Source of the DNA: Cyanobium sp. E1_MAG_00006 | GTDB taxonomy: Bacteria > Cyanobacteriota > Cyanobacteriia > PCC-6307 > Cyanobiaceae | NCBI GenBank assembly: GCA_027488975.1 | Contig: JAIYAQ010000029.1 | Span: 1-64,000, forward strand | DNA length: 64,000 bases | Direction of reading: 5' to 3' | Part shown: positions 5,689-15,174 of the stretch, in pieces | How positions within the stretch are numbered: the first letter of the stretch is position 1 | How the letters are laid out: every line of letters begins with the position of its first letter | Program-made: the position numbers and the translations under genes | Notes under the pieces: model-generated | What the model was told of the DNA's origin: nothing | The model's database searches: none | Seen by the model: the letters and a program-made list of their open reading frames with translations, nothing else

Positions 5689-7560
5689 GTGTCCTGGATA
5701 GGAACAGCCTGGCTGGTTCCCCTCTATCCCCTGGTGGGATCGGCCTTCAGCCTGCTGTGGTCGCCGGGGTTGATCAAGCGCAGCGGCCCCAGGCCTGCTG
5801 GCTACATCAACCTGCTCATGGTGGCGATCGCCTTCGCCCACAGCCTGCTGGCCCTGATCAGCCTCAACAACAACTCGGCGGCCGGGGCCTCAGCGATTTA
5901 TGCCCCGCCCACCTTCGTCTGGACCTGGATCAACACTGCCGGCCTGCGCATTGGCTTCGATGGCCTGGTGAGTGAGCCCGCCCTGATCGCCATGACGGTG
6001 ATCACCGGCCTGCATGTGCTGGTGCAGATCTATTCGATCGGCTACATGGAGATGGACTGGGGTTGGCCCCGCTTCTTCGGCGGCCTCAGTTTCTTTGAGG
6101 CGGGCCTGTGCGCCCTCGTCCTCACCGATTCGGTGTTCTTCAGCTACGTGCTGCTGGAGCTGCTCACCATCGGCACCTATGTGATCGTGGGCACCTGGTA
6201 CAACCAGTCGTTGGTGGTGAAGGGGGCCCGAGATGCCTTCCTCACCAAGCGCATCGGCGACATTGTGCTGCTGGCCGGGGTGATCGCCCTGCTGCCCCTC
6301 ACCGGTACCTGGAATTTTCATGGCCTGCAGGGCTGGGCTGCCGACCTCACCAACAACGGCCAGCCTCTGCCCCCAAGCTTCCAGCTGATCCTGCTGGCTC
6401 TGATCGCCGGCCCCATGGGCAAGTGTGCCCAGATCCCCCTGCACCTCTGGCTGGATGAGGCGATGGAGAGCCCTTTGCCCTCCACGGTGCTGCGCAATTC
6501 CGTGGTGGTTCTGGGCGGGGCCTGGGTGTTGCTGCGCCTGGAGCCTCTGATTGAACTGAGCCCCCTGGTGCAGGGCGTGATGGTGGTGGTGGGCGGCACC
6601 ACGGCCCTGGTGGCCGCCCTGATCGCCCTGGGTCAGATCGATGTGAAGCGGGCGATGAGCTTCCTGGTGAGCAGCTGGCTGGGACTGCTGTTCGTGGCCG
6701 TCGGCCTCGGCGGCATTGATGTGGCCGATCACCTGCTGCTCGTCTATCCCCTGCCGATGGCCCTGATGCTGATGGCGGTGGGGGCGATCGTGATCAGCAA
6801 CGTGTCTCAGGACCTCACCCAACTGGGGGGCCTGTGGAGTCGCCGGCCTCTGATCGGCATGGCCTTTCTGGCTGGAGCCTTCGGCCTGATGGCGCTGCCC
6901 CCCTTTGGTGGGTTTGCCGCCCTGCGCGAACTGCTGGAGCTGGCCATGGCCAGCAAGGCACCCGTGCTGCTGGGCGGACTGGTGCTGATCACCAACACCC
7001 TGCTCTGCGCCTCGATGATGCGGGTCTTCGGCCTGATCTGGGGTGGCGTGCCCAAGGCCTTCACGATCCGCTCGCCCGAGGTGTTGTGGCTGATGGTGCT
7101 GCCCACCCTCTTCCTGATGGGCCTGGTGCTGCACATCCCGCAACTGTTGCTGCAGCTGGGGGTGTACCAGCTGAGCCCCCTGCCGGGCTGGGGGCCGCTC
7201 GGCTGGCCCCTGGTGGTGTCCACCCTGATCGGTGCCGGCAGCTCGCTCTGGTTCTATCTGCGTCCCCACCCGCTGGCCGAACTTCCCTCTGGCCTCGGGG
7301 GCATCCAGCACTGGCTGGCTGAAGACATGCACACCGAATCCTTCTATCACCGCACTGTGGTGGCCTTGGTTGTGGGTCTGGCCCGCTTCAGCGCCTGGAG
7401 CGACAAGGCTCTGGTGGATGGCTTCAGCAGTGGAACCGGTGATGCCGCCATGGCTGGCGCCCGTCAGCTCAGCTTCACCACCAGCGGTAATTCCCAGGCC
7501 TACGCCCTCTCACTGGTGCTTGGTGTGCTGGTGATGTCGGCCTGGCTGCTCGCGCGTTGA
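5689..7560 (+). CDS. ndhF4: NDH-1 subunit NdhF4 (CO2-uptake complex)
   Basis: Large proton-pumping subunit of the thylakoid NDH-1 variant that drives hydration of CO2 to bicarbonate. About 16 transmembrane helices; core motifs include SYVLLELLTIGTYVIVGTWY, ARDAFLTKRIGDIVLL, PMGKCAQIPLHLWLDEAMES PLPSTV and VKRAMSFLVSSWLG. The frame is open from 5623 (TTG), but GTG 5689 gives a 623-residue protein beginning VSWIGTAWLVPLYPLVG, which places the first helix normally. The partner genes ndhD4 and chpX follow directly and identify it as the F4 rather than the F1 or F3 paralogue. Confidence 0.92.
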   Translation: MSWIGTAWLVPLYPLVGSAFSLLWSPGLIKRSGPRPAGYINLLMVAIAFAHSLLALISLNNNSAAGASAIYAPPTFVWTWINTAGLRIGFDGLVSEPALIAMTVITGLHVLVQIYSIGYMEMDWGWPRFFGGLSFFEAGLCALVLTDSVFFSYVLLELLTIGTYVIVGTWYNQSLVVKGARDAFLTKRIGDIVLLAGVIALLPLTGTWNFHGLQGWAADLTNNGQPLPPSFQLILLALIAGPMGKCAQIPLHLWLDEAMESPLPSTVLRNSVVVLGGAWVLLRLEPLIELSPLVQGVMVVVGGTTALVAALIALGQIDVKRAMSFLVSSWLGLLFVAVGLGGIDVADHLLLVYPLPMALMLMAVGAIVISNVSQDLTQLGGLWSRRPLIGMAFLAGAFGLMALPPFGGFAALRELLELAMASKAPVLLGGLVLITNTLLCASMMRVFGLIWGGVPKAFTIRSPEVLWLMVLPTLFLMGLVLHIPQLLLQLGVYQLSPLPGWGPLGWPLVVSTLIGAGSSLWFYLRPHPLAELPSGLGGIQHWLAEDMHTESFYHRTVVALVVGLARFSAWSDKALVDGFSSGTGDAAMAGARQLSFTTSGNSQAYALSLVLGVLVMSAWLLAR

Positions 7561-7573
7561 TCTGGAGGACACA

Positions 7574-9067
7574 ATGACCCTGCTGTTGCTGTTTCTGATT
7601 CCTCTGTGCGCCGCCTGCGGGCTGCAGCTTCTGCCGGCTGGAAGCCCCTGGATCCGCCGCACGGCCCTGGCCGCGAGCCTGGCCCAACTGGTGACCGGTG
7701 TTGTGGCCTGGCGTGTGCCCCCCAGCGATCTCTCGCTCAGCTGGCTGCCGAAGCTGGGGCTGCGCCTGGATCTCGGCCTCGATGGCCTCAGCCTGCCGTT
7801 GGTGCTGCTGGCTTCCCTGATCACGGCCATGGCCGTGCTGACCACACCGCTCGAGCAGACACGCGCCCGCCTCTTCTACGGATTGATGCTGGCCACCAAT
7901 GTGGGCCTGATGGGATCGTTCCTGGCCCGCAATGCCCTGCTGTTCGTGCTGGCCTATGAGCTGATCCTGATTCCCACCACCTTGCTCGTGGCGATCTGGG
8001 GCGGTGAGCGTCGGGCTGGTGCCGCTATCCGATTCCTGATCTACGGGGCCGTGTCCGGCATCGCCCTCCTCGCCGCGGTGCTGGCCTTCGGCTGGCTCAA
8101 CCCCGGCGGCCTCGATTTCAGCTTCTCGGCCCTGGCCAGCCACAACCTCACACCGAATCAGCAGCACATCCTGCTGGCCCTGCTGCTGCTGGCCTTTGGC
8201 CTCAAGCTGCCGGTGGTGCCGCTGCATGGCTGGCAACCTCTCTCCTACAGCCAGGCCCCGACGCCGGTGGCGATGCTGCTCAGTGGTGCCGTGTCCAAGC
8301 TCGGGGCCTATGGCCTGCTGCGTTTCGGCATCGGCTTTCTGCCCGAGGCCTGGAGCGATTGGTCGGCCTGGATTGCTGCCATCGGCGCGGTGAGTGCCAT
8401 CTATGGCGCCCTCAACGCGATCGCGCAGCTTGATATGCGGCGTTTGGTGGCCTACAGCTCCCTGGGGCACATGGGCTTCCTGCTGCTGGCCCTGGCCGCC
8501 GCCACACCCCTGAGCCTGCAGGGCGTGATGGCCCAGATCCTGGCCCACGGACTGATCATCGCCCTGCTGTTCTGCCTGGTGGGCCTGGTGGAAACCAAAA
8601 CCGGCACGGCTCAGATTCCTGAGCTGTCGGGTCTGTTGAATGCCCAGCGTGGCCTGCCGTTCACCATGGGCCTGATGTTGCTGGCCCTGATGGCGGCTGC
8701 CGGCGTGCCCGGCCAGGCCGGATTTGTGGCTGAGTTGCTGGTGTTTGAAGGCAGCTGGGTGGCTTATCCCATTCCAACGCTCGTCTGCCTGCTGTCCTCT
8801 GGCTTCACGGCCGTGTACGCGGTGCGCCTGTTCAATCGTGTGGGCTTTGGTCGACTCGACAACGCCAAGGCCAATTGGGTGAGCACCACCTGGACGGAGC
8901 GTGCTCCTGCACTGGTGCTCACCACGCTGGTGTTGGCGGGTGGCATCTGGCCCACTCTGCTCACCGGCTTCAGTGAATCCGCCACCGCCCCGCTGGCCCT
9001 GCGCTCCAGTGAGTCAGTCACCGTGATCGCCCTCGCGCCTTCCTCCACGTCGCAGCTCCCCGCATGA
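7574..9067 (+). CDS. ndhD4: NDH-1 subunit NdhD4 (CO2-uptake complex)
   Basis: 497-residue antiporter-like membrane subunit pairing with NdhF4 in the constitutive low-affinity CO2-uptake NDH-1. Seen: LARNALLFVLAYELILIPTT, LAFGLKLPVVPLHGWQPLSY (the conserved Lys and PLHGW of NuoM-type proteins), APTPVAMLLSGAVSKLGAYG and RRLVAYSSLGHMGF. ATG 7574 has GGAGG at 7564-7568. It begins 13 nt after ndhF4 and its stop overlaps the chpX start by 4 nt (ATGA), so translation is coupled. Confidence 0.94.
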   Translation: MTLLLLFLIPLCAACGLQLLPAGSPWIRRTALAASLAQLVTGVVAWRVPPSDLSLSWLPKLGLRLDLGLDGLSLPLVLLASLITAMAVLTTPLEQTRARLFYGLMLATNVGLMGSFLARNALLFVLAYELILIPTTLLVAIWGGERRAGAAIRFLIYGAVSGIALLAAVLAFGWLNPGGLDFSFSALASHNLTPNQQHILLALLLLAFGLKLPVVPLHGWQPLSYSQAPTPVAMLLSGAVSKLGAYGLLRFGIGFLPEAWSDWSAWIAAIGAVSAIYGALNAIAQLDMRRLVAYSSLGHMGFLLLALAAATPLSLQGVMAQILAHGLIIALLFCLVGLVETKTGTAQIPELSGLLNAQRGLPFTMGLMLLALMAAAGVPGQAGFVAELLVFEGSWVAYPIPTLVCLLSSGFTAVYAVRLFNRVGFGRLDNAKANWVSTTWTERAPALVLTTLVLAGGIWPTLLTGFSESATAPLALRSSESVTVIALAPSSTSQLPA

Positions 9068-10368
9068 CCGCCACCATCGCCCCGGAGCGCACCCAGGCTC
9101 CGTTGATTCCCCCCTCCAGCCATCACTACGCCGAGGTGATCCATCGCCTCGAGGCCGGTGGTTCGATGCTGCCGGACACACCGGAGAACCTCAAGCAGAT
9201 CATCGGCATCTACAAGGCCTATGCCGTGCCGATGGATTTTTACTGGCGCGATCTGCTCTACATCGCCGAGCGTGTATTCCTGAATCCGCTGCCTGCTTTC
9301 AAGTACTTCATCTCGCAGGAGTACCTGGATCGACCCAACAGCTACTCCGGTGATCAATCGAAGCTGCGCATCTGGCGTGGCACCGAGAAGGCCCATCCGG
9401 AGCTGCTCGAGTTCATGGCCCGTGGCGAAACCCGCGGCATGCCCAAGCTGCTGCATCACCTCTGGCATGACCGGGTGAACATGGAGTTCGCCGAGGCCTG
9501 CATGCAGGCGATGCTCTGGCACCAGGGCATGGGAGGCCGCTTCAACGACTATCTGGAGAGCGACGCCTACAAGGCCAATGCCGACCGGGCGATCAAGGCC
9601 TACTTCCGGGGCAACCCGCTGATGCTTGGCCTCTACAAGCTGTTCCCGGAGATGTTCCTCGAGCAGGTGCGTCAGCTGTCCTATTACTCCAACCTCGGTC
9701 TGTTCTGGGAGGTGATGGCGCCCGTCTTCTTCGAGATGAGCGACATTTACGACGAAGGCGGCTTCAAGGGTGTGCCTGATGCGATGGACTTCCTGGTGAA
9801 TGGCATCTTTGCCGTTGCCGGCCGGCCGATCTACCATCACCTCTACATCGGTGATGAGTGTTACGAGATCATCCCCAAGAGCGAAGGATTCACCTGGCTC
9901 TATGAGGCAGCCCTGCCCTATGTGGAGGCTGTCTTCTACCGAACCGCACCGTTCCGCGGCACCAAGAGCTACAACGCCCAGGCCGGTCAGGTGCCAGCCG
10001 ATCAGGCCGACTTCCACTACGGCATCCTCTACGCCGACGTTTATCCCGTTGGTTCGGCCGGCATCCCGCCGACCCTGCTGATGCAGGACATGCTGCATTT
10101 CCTGCCCCCCTACCTGCGCGAGATCTATCGCGACCATCGCCGCGGTGAGGAGGATGAGCTGGTGCAGCTGGGCATCACCTTCCAGCGCTCGATGTACAAC
10201 GTGACCTCGGCTGTGATCCAGGCACTGCGCTGCGCCCTGCTTTATCCGCTCGACGACACCAACCCCGAACACCTGATGGCCAACCGCCGCTTCTTCGAAG
10301 CGCAGATGGACCGCTTCCTGCGGCCCGAGGCCCGTCTCCCCGACGTCCAGACCCAGGATTACCGCTGA
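9064..10368 (+). CDS. chpX: CO2 hydration protein ChpX/CupB
   Basis: 434-residue peripheral subunit that, with NdhF4/NdhD4, converts CO2 to bicarbonate on the cytoplasmic side of NDH-1, acting like a vectorial carbonic anhydrase. Typical family blocks: [79 protein letters not shown] and [20 protein letters not shown]. Several conserved His/Asp/Glu in these blocks are candidate zinc ligands. The ATG overlaps the ndhD4 stop. Placement with ndhF4/D4 argues for the CupB rather than the CupA (ndhF3-linked) type. Confidence 0.95.
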   Translation: MTATIAPERTQAPLIPPSSHHYAEVIHRLEAGGSMLPDTPENLKQIIGIYKAYAVPMDFYWRDLLYIAERVFLNPLPAFKYFISQEYLDRPNSYSGDQSKLRIWRGTEKAHPELLEFMARGETRGMPKLLHHLWHDRVNMEFAEACMQAMLWHQGMGGRFNDYLESDAYKANADRAIKAYFRGNPLMLGLYKLFPEMFLEQVRQLSYYSNLGLFWEVMAPVFFEMSDIYDEGGFKGVPDAMDFLVNGIFAVAGRPIYHHLYIGDECYEIIPKSEGFTWLYEAALPYVEAVFYRTAPFRGTKSYNAQAGQVPADQADFHYGILYADVYPVGSAGIPPTLLMQDMLHFLPPYLREIYRDHRRGEEDELVQLGITFQRSMYNVTSAVIQALRCALLYPLDDTNPEHLMANRRFFEAQMDRFLRPEARLPDVQTQDYR

Positions 10369-10388
10369 GCCCCGCTGCGTCGAACCCG

Positions 10389-10790
10389 ATGGCCACGATT
10401 CTCGACACCGCCGCATCCGCTGGCGCCTTCAACACCCTGCTGGCGGCCGTCGATGCCGCCGGTCTGCGCGGCGCCCTGGAGGGTCCTGGGCCGTTCACCG
10501 TGTTTGCACCGGTGGACGACGCCTTTGCGGCTCTGCCTCCCGGCACCGTGCAGACCCTGGTGGATAACCCACCGCAGCTGGCCCGCATCCTCAAATTTCA
10601 CGTGCTGGCGGGTGCCCATTCCCAGGCTGAACTGGTGGCTCAGCCCCAGTGGGACAGCCTGGAGGGAGCCCCGATCCCGATCCGTTGCAGCGAACCGTTC
10701 GAGGTCAAGAACGCCACGGTCGTCAGTGCCGACATCGTTTGCGACAACGGTGTGGTGCATGTGATCGATCGTGTGATCCTGCCAGGCTGA
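10389..10790 (+). CDS. Fasciclin (FAS1) domain protein
   Basis: 133 residues, almost exactly one FAS1 domain: [20 protein letters not shown], the H1-like [34 protein letters not shown] and the end [18 protein letters not shown]. No signal peptide or membrane anchor is seen, so it is predicted cytosolic, like several small cyanobacterial FAS1 proteins of unknown role. It starts 20 nt after chpX and ends 19 nt before the antiporter gene, placing it inside the CO2-uptake operon. Confidence 0.92.
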   Translation: MATILDTAASAGAFNTLLAAVDAAGLRGALEGPGPFTVFAPVDDAFAALPPGTVQTLVDNPPQLARILKFHVLAGAHSQAELVAQPQWDSLEGAPIPIRCSEPFEVKNATVVSADIVCDNGVVHVIDRVILPG

Positions 10791-10809
10791 TTCGCATCGC
10801 CAACACCGC

Positions 10810-11988
10810 GTGATCGGTTCCTCCCTGCTCAGCACCCTGCTGCTGCTGCTGATCGCGGTGTTGCTGGCTCGCCTCACCAGCTCACGCCTCGCTGGCTGGG
10901 CGGTGCCGGCCATCGTGCTGGAGCTGTTGGTGGGGTTCGTGCTCGGCAACACCGTTCTGCCCTACAGCCGCGTTCAGTCCCTGGCGGGTGTGATGGAGCT
11001 GGGGGTTCTCAGCCTGTTCTTTCAGGTGGGTCTGGAGGTGCGCGGTGGCTTGCTGGGTTCGCGGCCCGCTGCCGTGCTGCGCACGGTGCTGCTCTCGGCC
11101 ATGGCGCCCCTGCTGCTCTGGTGGCCTCTGCAGCAAGGCTTCGGCCTCAGCCCCTCTGCCACCGTGTTGTGGCTGGCGGTGATCTGCGCCACCGGCACAG
11201 GCGTGACCCTGCGGGCCCTCTCTCAAGCCGGGGCCCTGCACACGCCATCGGGCCGCCTGCTGCTGGGGGTGTCGGTGCTCGACGATCTTCCGGCGATCGC
11301 CTTGCTCACCCTCTCGATGGTGATGGGTGGCCCGGCTGCCCAGCAGGGAACGATTGCCGCCGCCACATCCCCCTTGCTGGGCCTGACCCTGATGTTGGCC
11401 AGCTTGCCGCTCAGCCGCTGGTGGCTGCGGCGCCAAGGTCCCTGGCGTCCAGGGCTGCTGGGCGTGCTGATCCTGCTGATCGGCTGCAGCTGGGTCGGCG
11501 AGCTGTGCGGTCTCACCAGTCTGCTGGGGGCCCTCTGGGGTGGTGTGCTGCTGCAGCGGCTTGCGCCGATGGCGGAGGACAGCGGCGAAGCCCACGAGCT
11601 GCGCGGGCAACTGGCCTTGCTGTCCGAGGTGTTTCTCCCCCTCTATTTCATCAGTGTCGGCATGCGCGTCACGGCTGGCAGCCTGCTGGAGCCCGAGGCC
11701 TGGTGGATGGCGCTGGTGCTGCTTCTCTTGGCGATTGCCACCAAGCTGCTCTGCGCTGCTGGGATCAGCCCAGCGGATCAGGCCGCCGGGGTGGATCGCT
11801 GGATCGTGGCGTTCGGCCTGATCCCCCGCGGTCTGCCAGGTCTGGTGTTCGCCTCCTCGGCTCTCGCGGCCGGCGTGGTCACACCTGTCCAGTACTCAGC
11901 GCTGGTCCTGATGGTGAGCGCCACCACCGTTCTCGGGTTGCTGATGCTGGGCCGTCGTCTTCAGCCCGCCACCCTGACATCCCGTTAG
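10810..11988 (+). CDS. Na+/H+ antiporter, CPA2 family
   Basis: 392-residue membrane protein with about 11-12 helices of the monovalent cation:proton antiporter-2 type. Seen: LELLVGFVLGNTVLPYSR near the N-terminus, LSLFFQVGLEVRGGLL, ICATGTGVTLRALSQAG, SVLDDLPAIALLTLSM (the paired Asp are the likely ion site), VFLPLYFISVGMRV and FGLIPRGLPGLVFASSAL. Start is GTG 10810. No C-terminal TrkA domain. As last gene of the ndhF4-ndhD4-chpX-FAS1 cluster it could export Na+ taken up by SbtA or balance protons during CO2 hydration; that is inference. Confidence 0.88.
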   Translation: MIGSSLLSTLLLLLIAVLLARLTSSRLAGWAVPAIVLELLVGFVLGNTVLPYSRVQSLAGVMELGVLSLFFQVGLEVRGGLLGSRPAAVLRTVLLSAMAPLLLWWPLQQGFGLSPSATVLWLAVICATGTGVTLRALSQAGALHTPSGRLLLGVSVLDDLPAIALLTLSMVMGGPAAQQGTIAAATSPLLGLTLMLASLPLSRWWLRRQGPWRPGLLGVLILLIGCSWVGELCGLTSLLGALWGGVLLQRLAPMAEDSGEAHELRGQLALLSEVFLPLYFISVGMRVTAGSLLEPEAWWMALVLLLLAIATKLLCAAGISPADQAAGVDRWIVAFGLIPRGLPGLVFASSALAAGVVTPVQYSALVLMVSATTVLGLLMLGRRLQPATLTSR

Positions 11989-12510
11989 CTGGTGCGTCCT
12001 ACTCCATTGCTCAGCGTTCCCTCGCCATTTCCGTGGACCCTCGCCGGCTTCAGGCCGTGCGCCGCCGCCGCCGCCGTTTGTCCTGGCTGTTGAGCTTCCT
12101 TGACCGACGTCAGAGCCAGGACTGAGTCCCTGGCAACATCAGTTCTCTGGCCTGGTGTACCAGACCCTTCAGAAGCAATCATTTCGGTAGGTCTGCCAAA
12201 TCTCACCTCCTGTTACTCCGGCAGCAAGGATGCGGATGATGCCGCTGTCAGCCGGTTCATTCGGTGTCGAGCACTGGCGCCGGGTGCAGATCCGCAGCCA
12301 AGGTCCGAATTCGGTCGCTGCTGCATCCGTTGACCGACTTCCGGGTTTTCCGTCAGCAGTGTTCGGTTGATCGGTGTCGCTGGTCGGCGCCATCGAGTCG
12401 AGTCTCAGGGCTGGATCTACCCTCTGGATCTGCCCAGGGCGCTGACTGTCGTCGTTACGACTGGACCACGCTTCTTATTGTCGCGCCAGAGAGGAAACTC
12501 CGTGCCCGCT
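11989..12510. other. Intergenic region after the antiporter, no firm gene
   Basis: 522 nt between the antiporter and the 3' end of bioA (convergent). The only structure of note is a 30-codon arginine-rich micro-ORF (12033-12125). Beyond it I see neither an RNA gene nor a T-tract terminator, and longer open frames here lack family-like composition. Confidence 0.5.
12033..12125 (+). CDS. Possible arginine-rich micro-protein (30 aa)
   Basis: GTG-initiated frame encoding VDPRRLQAVRRRRRR followed by LSWLLSFLDRRQSQD: a basic block with six consecutive arginines, then a short amphipathic hydrophobic helix. It starts 44 nt after the antiporter stop. There is no convincing ribosome binding site, and runs of CGC can arise by chance in GC-rich DNA, so the call is weak. 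Confidence 0.25.
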   Translation: MDPRRLQAVRRRRRRLSWLLSFLDRRQSQD

Positions 12511-13794
12511 TCAGGCAAGTTTCGGCAGCACATCCGCCAGAACCCCGTAGCAGCGCTCCAGCTGGGCGTCGCTGATGCTCAGCGGTGGCAGCAGATAGAC
12601 CACGTTGCCCAGGGGGCGCAGATACACCCCCTGTTCCAGACACAGCTGCTGCAGCCGCTTGCCCACGGGGTTCAGATAACTCTCGGGGCCGATGTCCAGA
12701 TCGAAGGCCGCCATCGTGCCGAGGCTGCGGGGCCGACGCACCAGGGCATTGCTGCTGAGCTGTTCCAGCAGGGGCCGGTGGCGGCTCTCGAAGTCCTGGT
12801 AGCGGGGAGGATCGGCCTGCAGCAGATCCAGGCTGGCCAGGGCTGCCGCACAGCCGAGTGGGTTGGCTGTGAAGCTGTGGCCGTGGAAGAAGGTGTGGCC
12901 CGGCGTTTCGCTGATGAAGCCCCGGTAGATCCGTTCGCTGGCCATCGTCACCCCCATCGGCAGGAAGCCGCCGGTGAGCCCTTTGGAGAGGGCCATCAGA
13001 TCCGGCTGGATGGCAGCCCTCTGGCTGGCGAACAGGGCGCCGGTGCGGCCGAAGCCGGTCATCACCTCATCGGCGATCAGCAGGGCGCCGCTGGCCCGCA
13101 CCCGCTCCTGCACGGCCCGCAGGAAGGCCGGCCGCACCAGGCGCATGCCACTGGCGCCCTGGATCAGCGGCTCGAGGATCACCGCCGCGGTGGGGGTTTC
13201 GAGTGCCTGCTCCAGCTGATCGAGCGCCAGGCGTTCGCGCGCTTCCACGCCCTCGTCGTGCCAGTGGGTGTGCGGCCAGCCCACATGCGTCACCTCGAAC
13301 AGCAGCGGTTCGTAGGCCGTGGTGAACAGGGAGCGCTCCCCGAGGGCCATCGCGCCAACGGTGTCGCCGTGATAAGCGCCGTCGAAGGCGATCAACTGGC
13401 GCCGCTCCGTCGCTCCCGTGCCTGCTTCCCGATTTCGCCACCACTGCCAGGCCATCTTCAGGGCCACCTCCACCGCCGTGGAGCCGTTGTCGGAGAAGAA
13501 CAGACGCTCCAGGCCCGTGAGCGCGCTCAGGCGTGTGGCCAGCAGTTCGGCGGGCTGGTGGCTGAAGTTGGCGAAGATCACCTGTTCCAGCTGCAGCGCC
13601 TGGCGGGCGATCGCTGCGGCGATCGCCGGTTCGGCGTGGCCGTGCAGCGTCACCCACCAGCTGCTGATCGCATCGATCAGCCGGCGTCCATCAGCCAGTT
13701 CCAGCTCGCAGCCCCGTGCCGATCGCACCAGCAGGGGTTCCGGGGCGGTGGCCACTTGGGTGGTGGGATGCCAGAGGTTGGGGTGCCAGCTCAC
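12511..13794 (-). CDS. bioA: Adenosylmethionine-8-amino-7-oxononanoate aminotransferase
   Basis: 427-residue class III PLP aminotransferase making 7,8-diaminopelargonate (DAPA) in biotin synthesis. Seen: LIDAISSWWVTLHGHAEPAI, VIFANFSHQPA, FFSDNGSTAVEVALKMAWQW, FDGAYHGDTVGAM, LIADEVMTGFGRTG (PLP-binding Asp), ALSKGLTGGFLPMG (Schiff-base Lys) and TFFHGHSFTANPLGC. Start is GTG 13794 (MSWHPNLWHPTTQ), family-typical. No other bio genes are adjacent. Confidence 0.95.
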   Translation of the reverse strand: MSWHPNLWHPTTQVATAPEPLLVRSARGCELELADGRRLIDAISSWWVTLHGHAEPAIAAAIARQALQLEQVIFANFSHQPAELLATRLSALTGLERLFFSDNGSTAVEVALKMAWQWWRNREAGTGATERRQLIAFDGAYHGDTVGAMALGERSLFTTAYEPLLFEVTHVGWPHTHWHDEGVEARERLALDQLEQALETPTAAVILEPLIQGASGMRLVRPAFLRAVQERVRASGALLIADEVMTGFGRTGALFASQRAAIQPDLMALSKGLTGGFLPMGVTMASERIYRGFISETPGHTFFHGHSFTANPLGCAAALASLDLLQADPPRYQDFESRHRPLLEQLSSNALVRRPRSLGTMAAFDLDIGPESYLNPVGKRLQQLCLEQGVYLRPLGNVVYLLPPLSISDAQLERCYGVLADVLPKLA

Positions 13795-13833
13795 AGTGTT
13801 GTCCTGCCTGTTCTCGTGGTGGGGTCCTGAGCG

Positions 13834-14196
13834 TTAACGGCAGGATTCCGTCCAGTAGCGCACCCGCTGCATCGAGGGGAAGAAGCTCACCCGCTGCAGG
13901 CTGCATCGCCGTGTTGCCTGCCCTGGAGCACTGATGGTCACCGACCCGCTCAGACAGGTGTACACGGGCATGCGGTAGGGCGACAGGCGCACGCTCTGAT
14001 CCGCGCATTCGCTGATGTCCGCAAAGCGCAGACGCTGGTTGTTCGGCCAGTCGCGCTTGGCATTGAGCCAGCGCTCGAACGCTGATGGCACGGGATCGAA
14101 GGGCAGCGCCAGGGCTTGCTGGGGGGCTAACCACAGCACGCTCAGCAACAGGGCTGATCTGACGACCGATCGGCGGACCGCTCGGGCAAACGTCAT
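13834..14196 (-). CDS. Exported hypothetical protein
   Basis: 120 residues from ATG 14196; ATG 14208 would add four. N-terminus MTFARAVRRSVVRSALLLSV LWLAPQQALA is a clear Sec signal peptide with likely cleavage after ALA. The mature part of about 90 residues contains VPSAFERWLNAKRDWPNNQR, four cysteines (ECADQ, YTCLSG, RRCSL, ESCR) suggesting two disulfides, and an arginine-rich end. No family recognised. It lies upstream of bioA on the same strand, 39 nt away, so they may be co-transcribed. Confidence 0.75.
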   Translation of the reverse strand: MTFARAVRRSVVRSALLLSVLWLAPQQALALPFDPVPSAFERWLNAKRDWPNNQRLRFADISECADQSVRLSPYRMPVYTCLSGSVTISAPGQATRRCSLQRVSFFPSMQRVRYWTESCR

Positions 14197-14290
14197 GGAG
14201 AGCGCCATGCAGGACAGCTGCCGTCGTTCCGGTGTGCAGGCATTCAAGGGGACCAGGCTGGCGTCTTGGCGGGGCGCCAGCCCGGAAGCT

Positions 14291-15142
14291 TCAGTCTGCT
14301 TTCTCGTCTTCGTCGTGAGCGAAGCGGTTGTAGAGAAAGTCGAGGGCGCTATTGCGCAGTTCGTAGTAGCGCGGGTCCTCCATGATGTCCTCACGGCTGC
14401 GGGGCCTCGGGAAATCGATCGTGAGGATCTCGCCGATGCCGGCGGCGGGGCCATTGGTCATCATCACTAGACGATCGGCGAGGAACAGGGCCTCGTCGAT
14501 GTCGTGGGTGATCATCAGCACCGTGCACTTCTGGGTGTTCCAGATCTTGAGCAGCTCCTCCTGGAGCTCCTCCTTGGTGATCGCATCGAGCGCTCCGAAG
14601 GGTTCATCGAGGATCAGCACGTCTGGCCGGATCGCCAGGGCGCGGGCAATCGCCACGCGCTGCTTCATGCCGCCGGAGATCTGGGTGATCTTCTTCTCGG
14701 CTGCCGCCGTCAGGCCCACCATCTCCAGGTGTTCCATGGCGATCTCGCGCTTCTCGTGCTCGGGCAGATTCGGTTTGACGGAATCGATGCCCAGATACAC
14801 GTTTTCATAGGCGCTCATCCACGGCAGCAGGGCATAGCCCTGGAACACCACCATGCGATCGGGACCGGGCTTCTCGATCGGTTTGCCGTTGAGCAGCACC
14901 TGACCCGAGGTGGGTGTGGCGAAGCCGGAAACCATGTTCAGCAGGGTGCTCTTGCCGCAACCGGAGTGACCGATCACGCAGACGAATTCACCCTGGTTGA
15001 CTTCGAAATTGATGTTCTCCAGAACGGGATAGGGCCCGGCTGGTGTTGGGTACACCTTGCCGAGCTGCTCGAAGCGCAGCAGGGGGGCGGTCCCCGCCGG
15101 GGTGGGGAGGCCGCTGGGTTGTTGCAGGACGGAGGCCGTCAT
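14291..15142 (-). CDS. nrtD: Nitrate ABC transporter ATPase NrtD
   Basis: 283-residue ATP-binding subunit of the nitrate/nitrite importer. Walker A GHSGCGKSTLLN, Q-loop region MVVFQGYALLPWMSAYENVY, signature QISGGMKQRVAIARAL, Walker B VLILDEPFGALD and switch His in VLMITHDIDEAL are all present, and the end DPRYYELRNSALDFLYNRF is typical for NrtD. Last gene of nrtABCD, 32 nt after nrtC. Confidence 0.96.
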   Translation of the reverse strand: MTASVLQQPSGLPTPAGTAPLLRFEQLGKVYPTPAGPYPVLENINFEVNQGEFVCVIGHSGCGKSTLLNMVSGFATPTSGQVLLNGKPIEKPGPDRMVVFQGYALLPWMSAYENVYLGIDSVKPNLPEHEKREIAMEHLEMVGLTAAAEKKITQISGGMKQRVAIARALAIRPDVLILDEPFGALDAITKEELQEELLKIWNTQKCTVLMITHDIDEALFLADRLVMMTNGPAAGIGEILTIDFPRPRSREDIMEDPRYYELRNSALDFLYNRFAHDEDEKAD

Positions 15143-15174
15143 GATCAGGAGCTCAGAGAGGGGAACAGGACAGA

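Noticed and set aside
5890-7350. 486-codon minus-strand frame opposite ndhF4
   Set aside because: Low-complexity Gln/His/Gly composition; the plus strand is unambiguous NdhF4.
8764-10416. 550-codon minus-strand frame opposite ndhD4 and chpX
   Set aside because: Spans two real genes on the other strand and shows no motif.
11989-12510. tRNA or small RNA gene in the antiporter-bioA gap
   Set aside because: No TpsiC-like GTTCRA motif with a matching acceptor stem and no T-tract terminator could be found.
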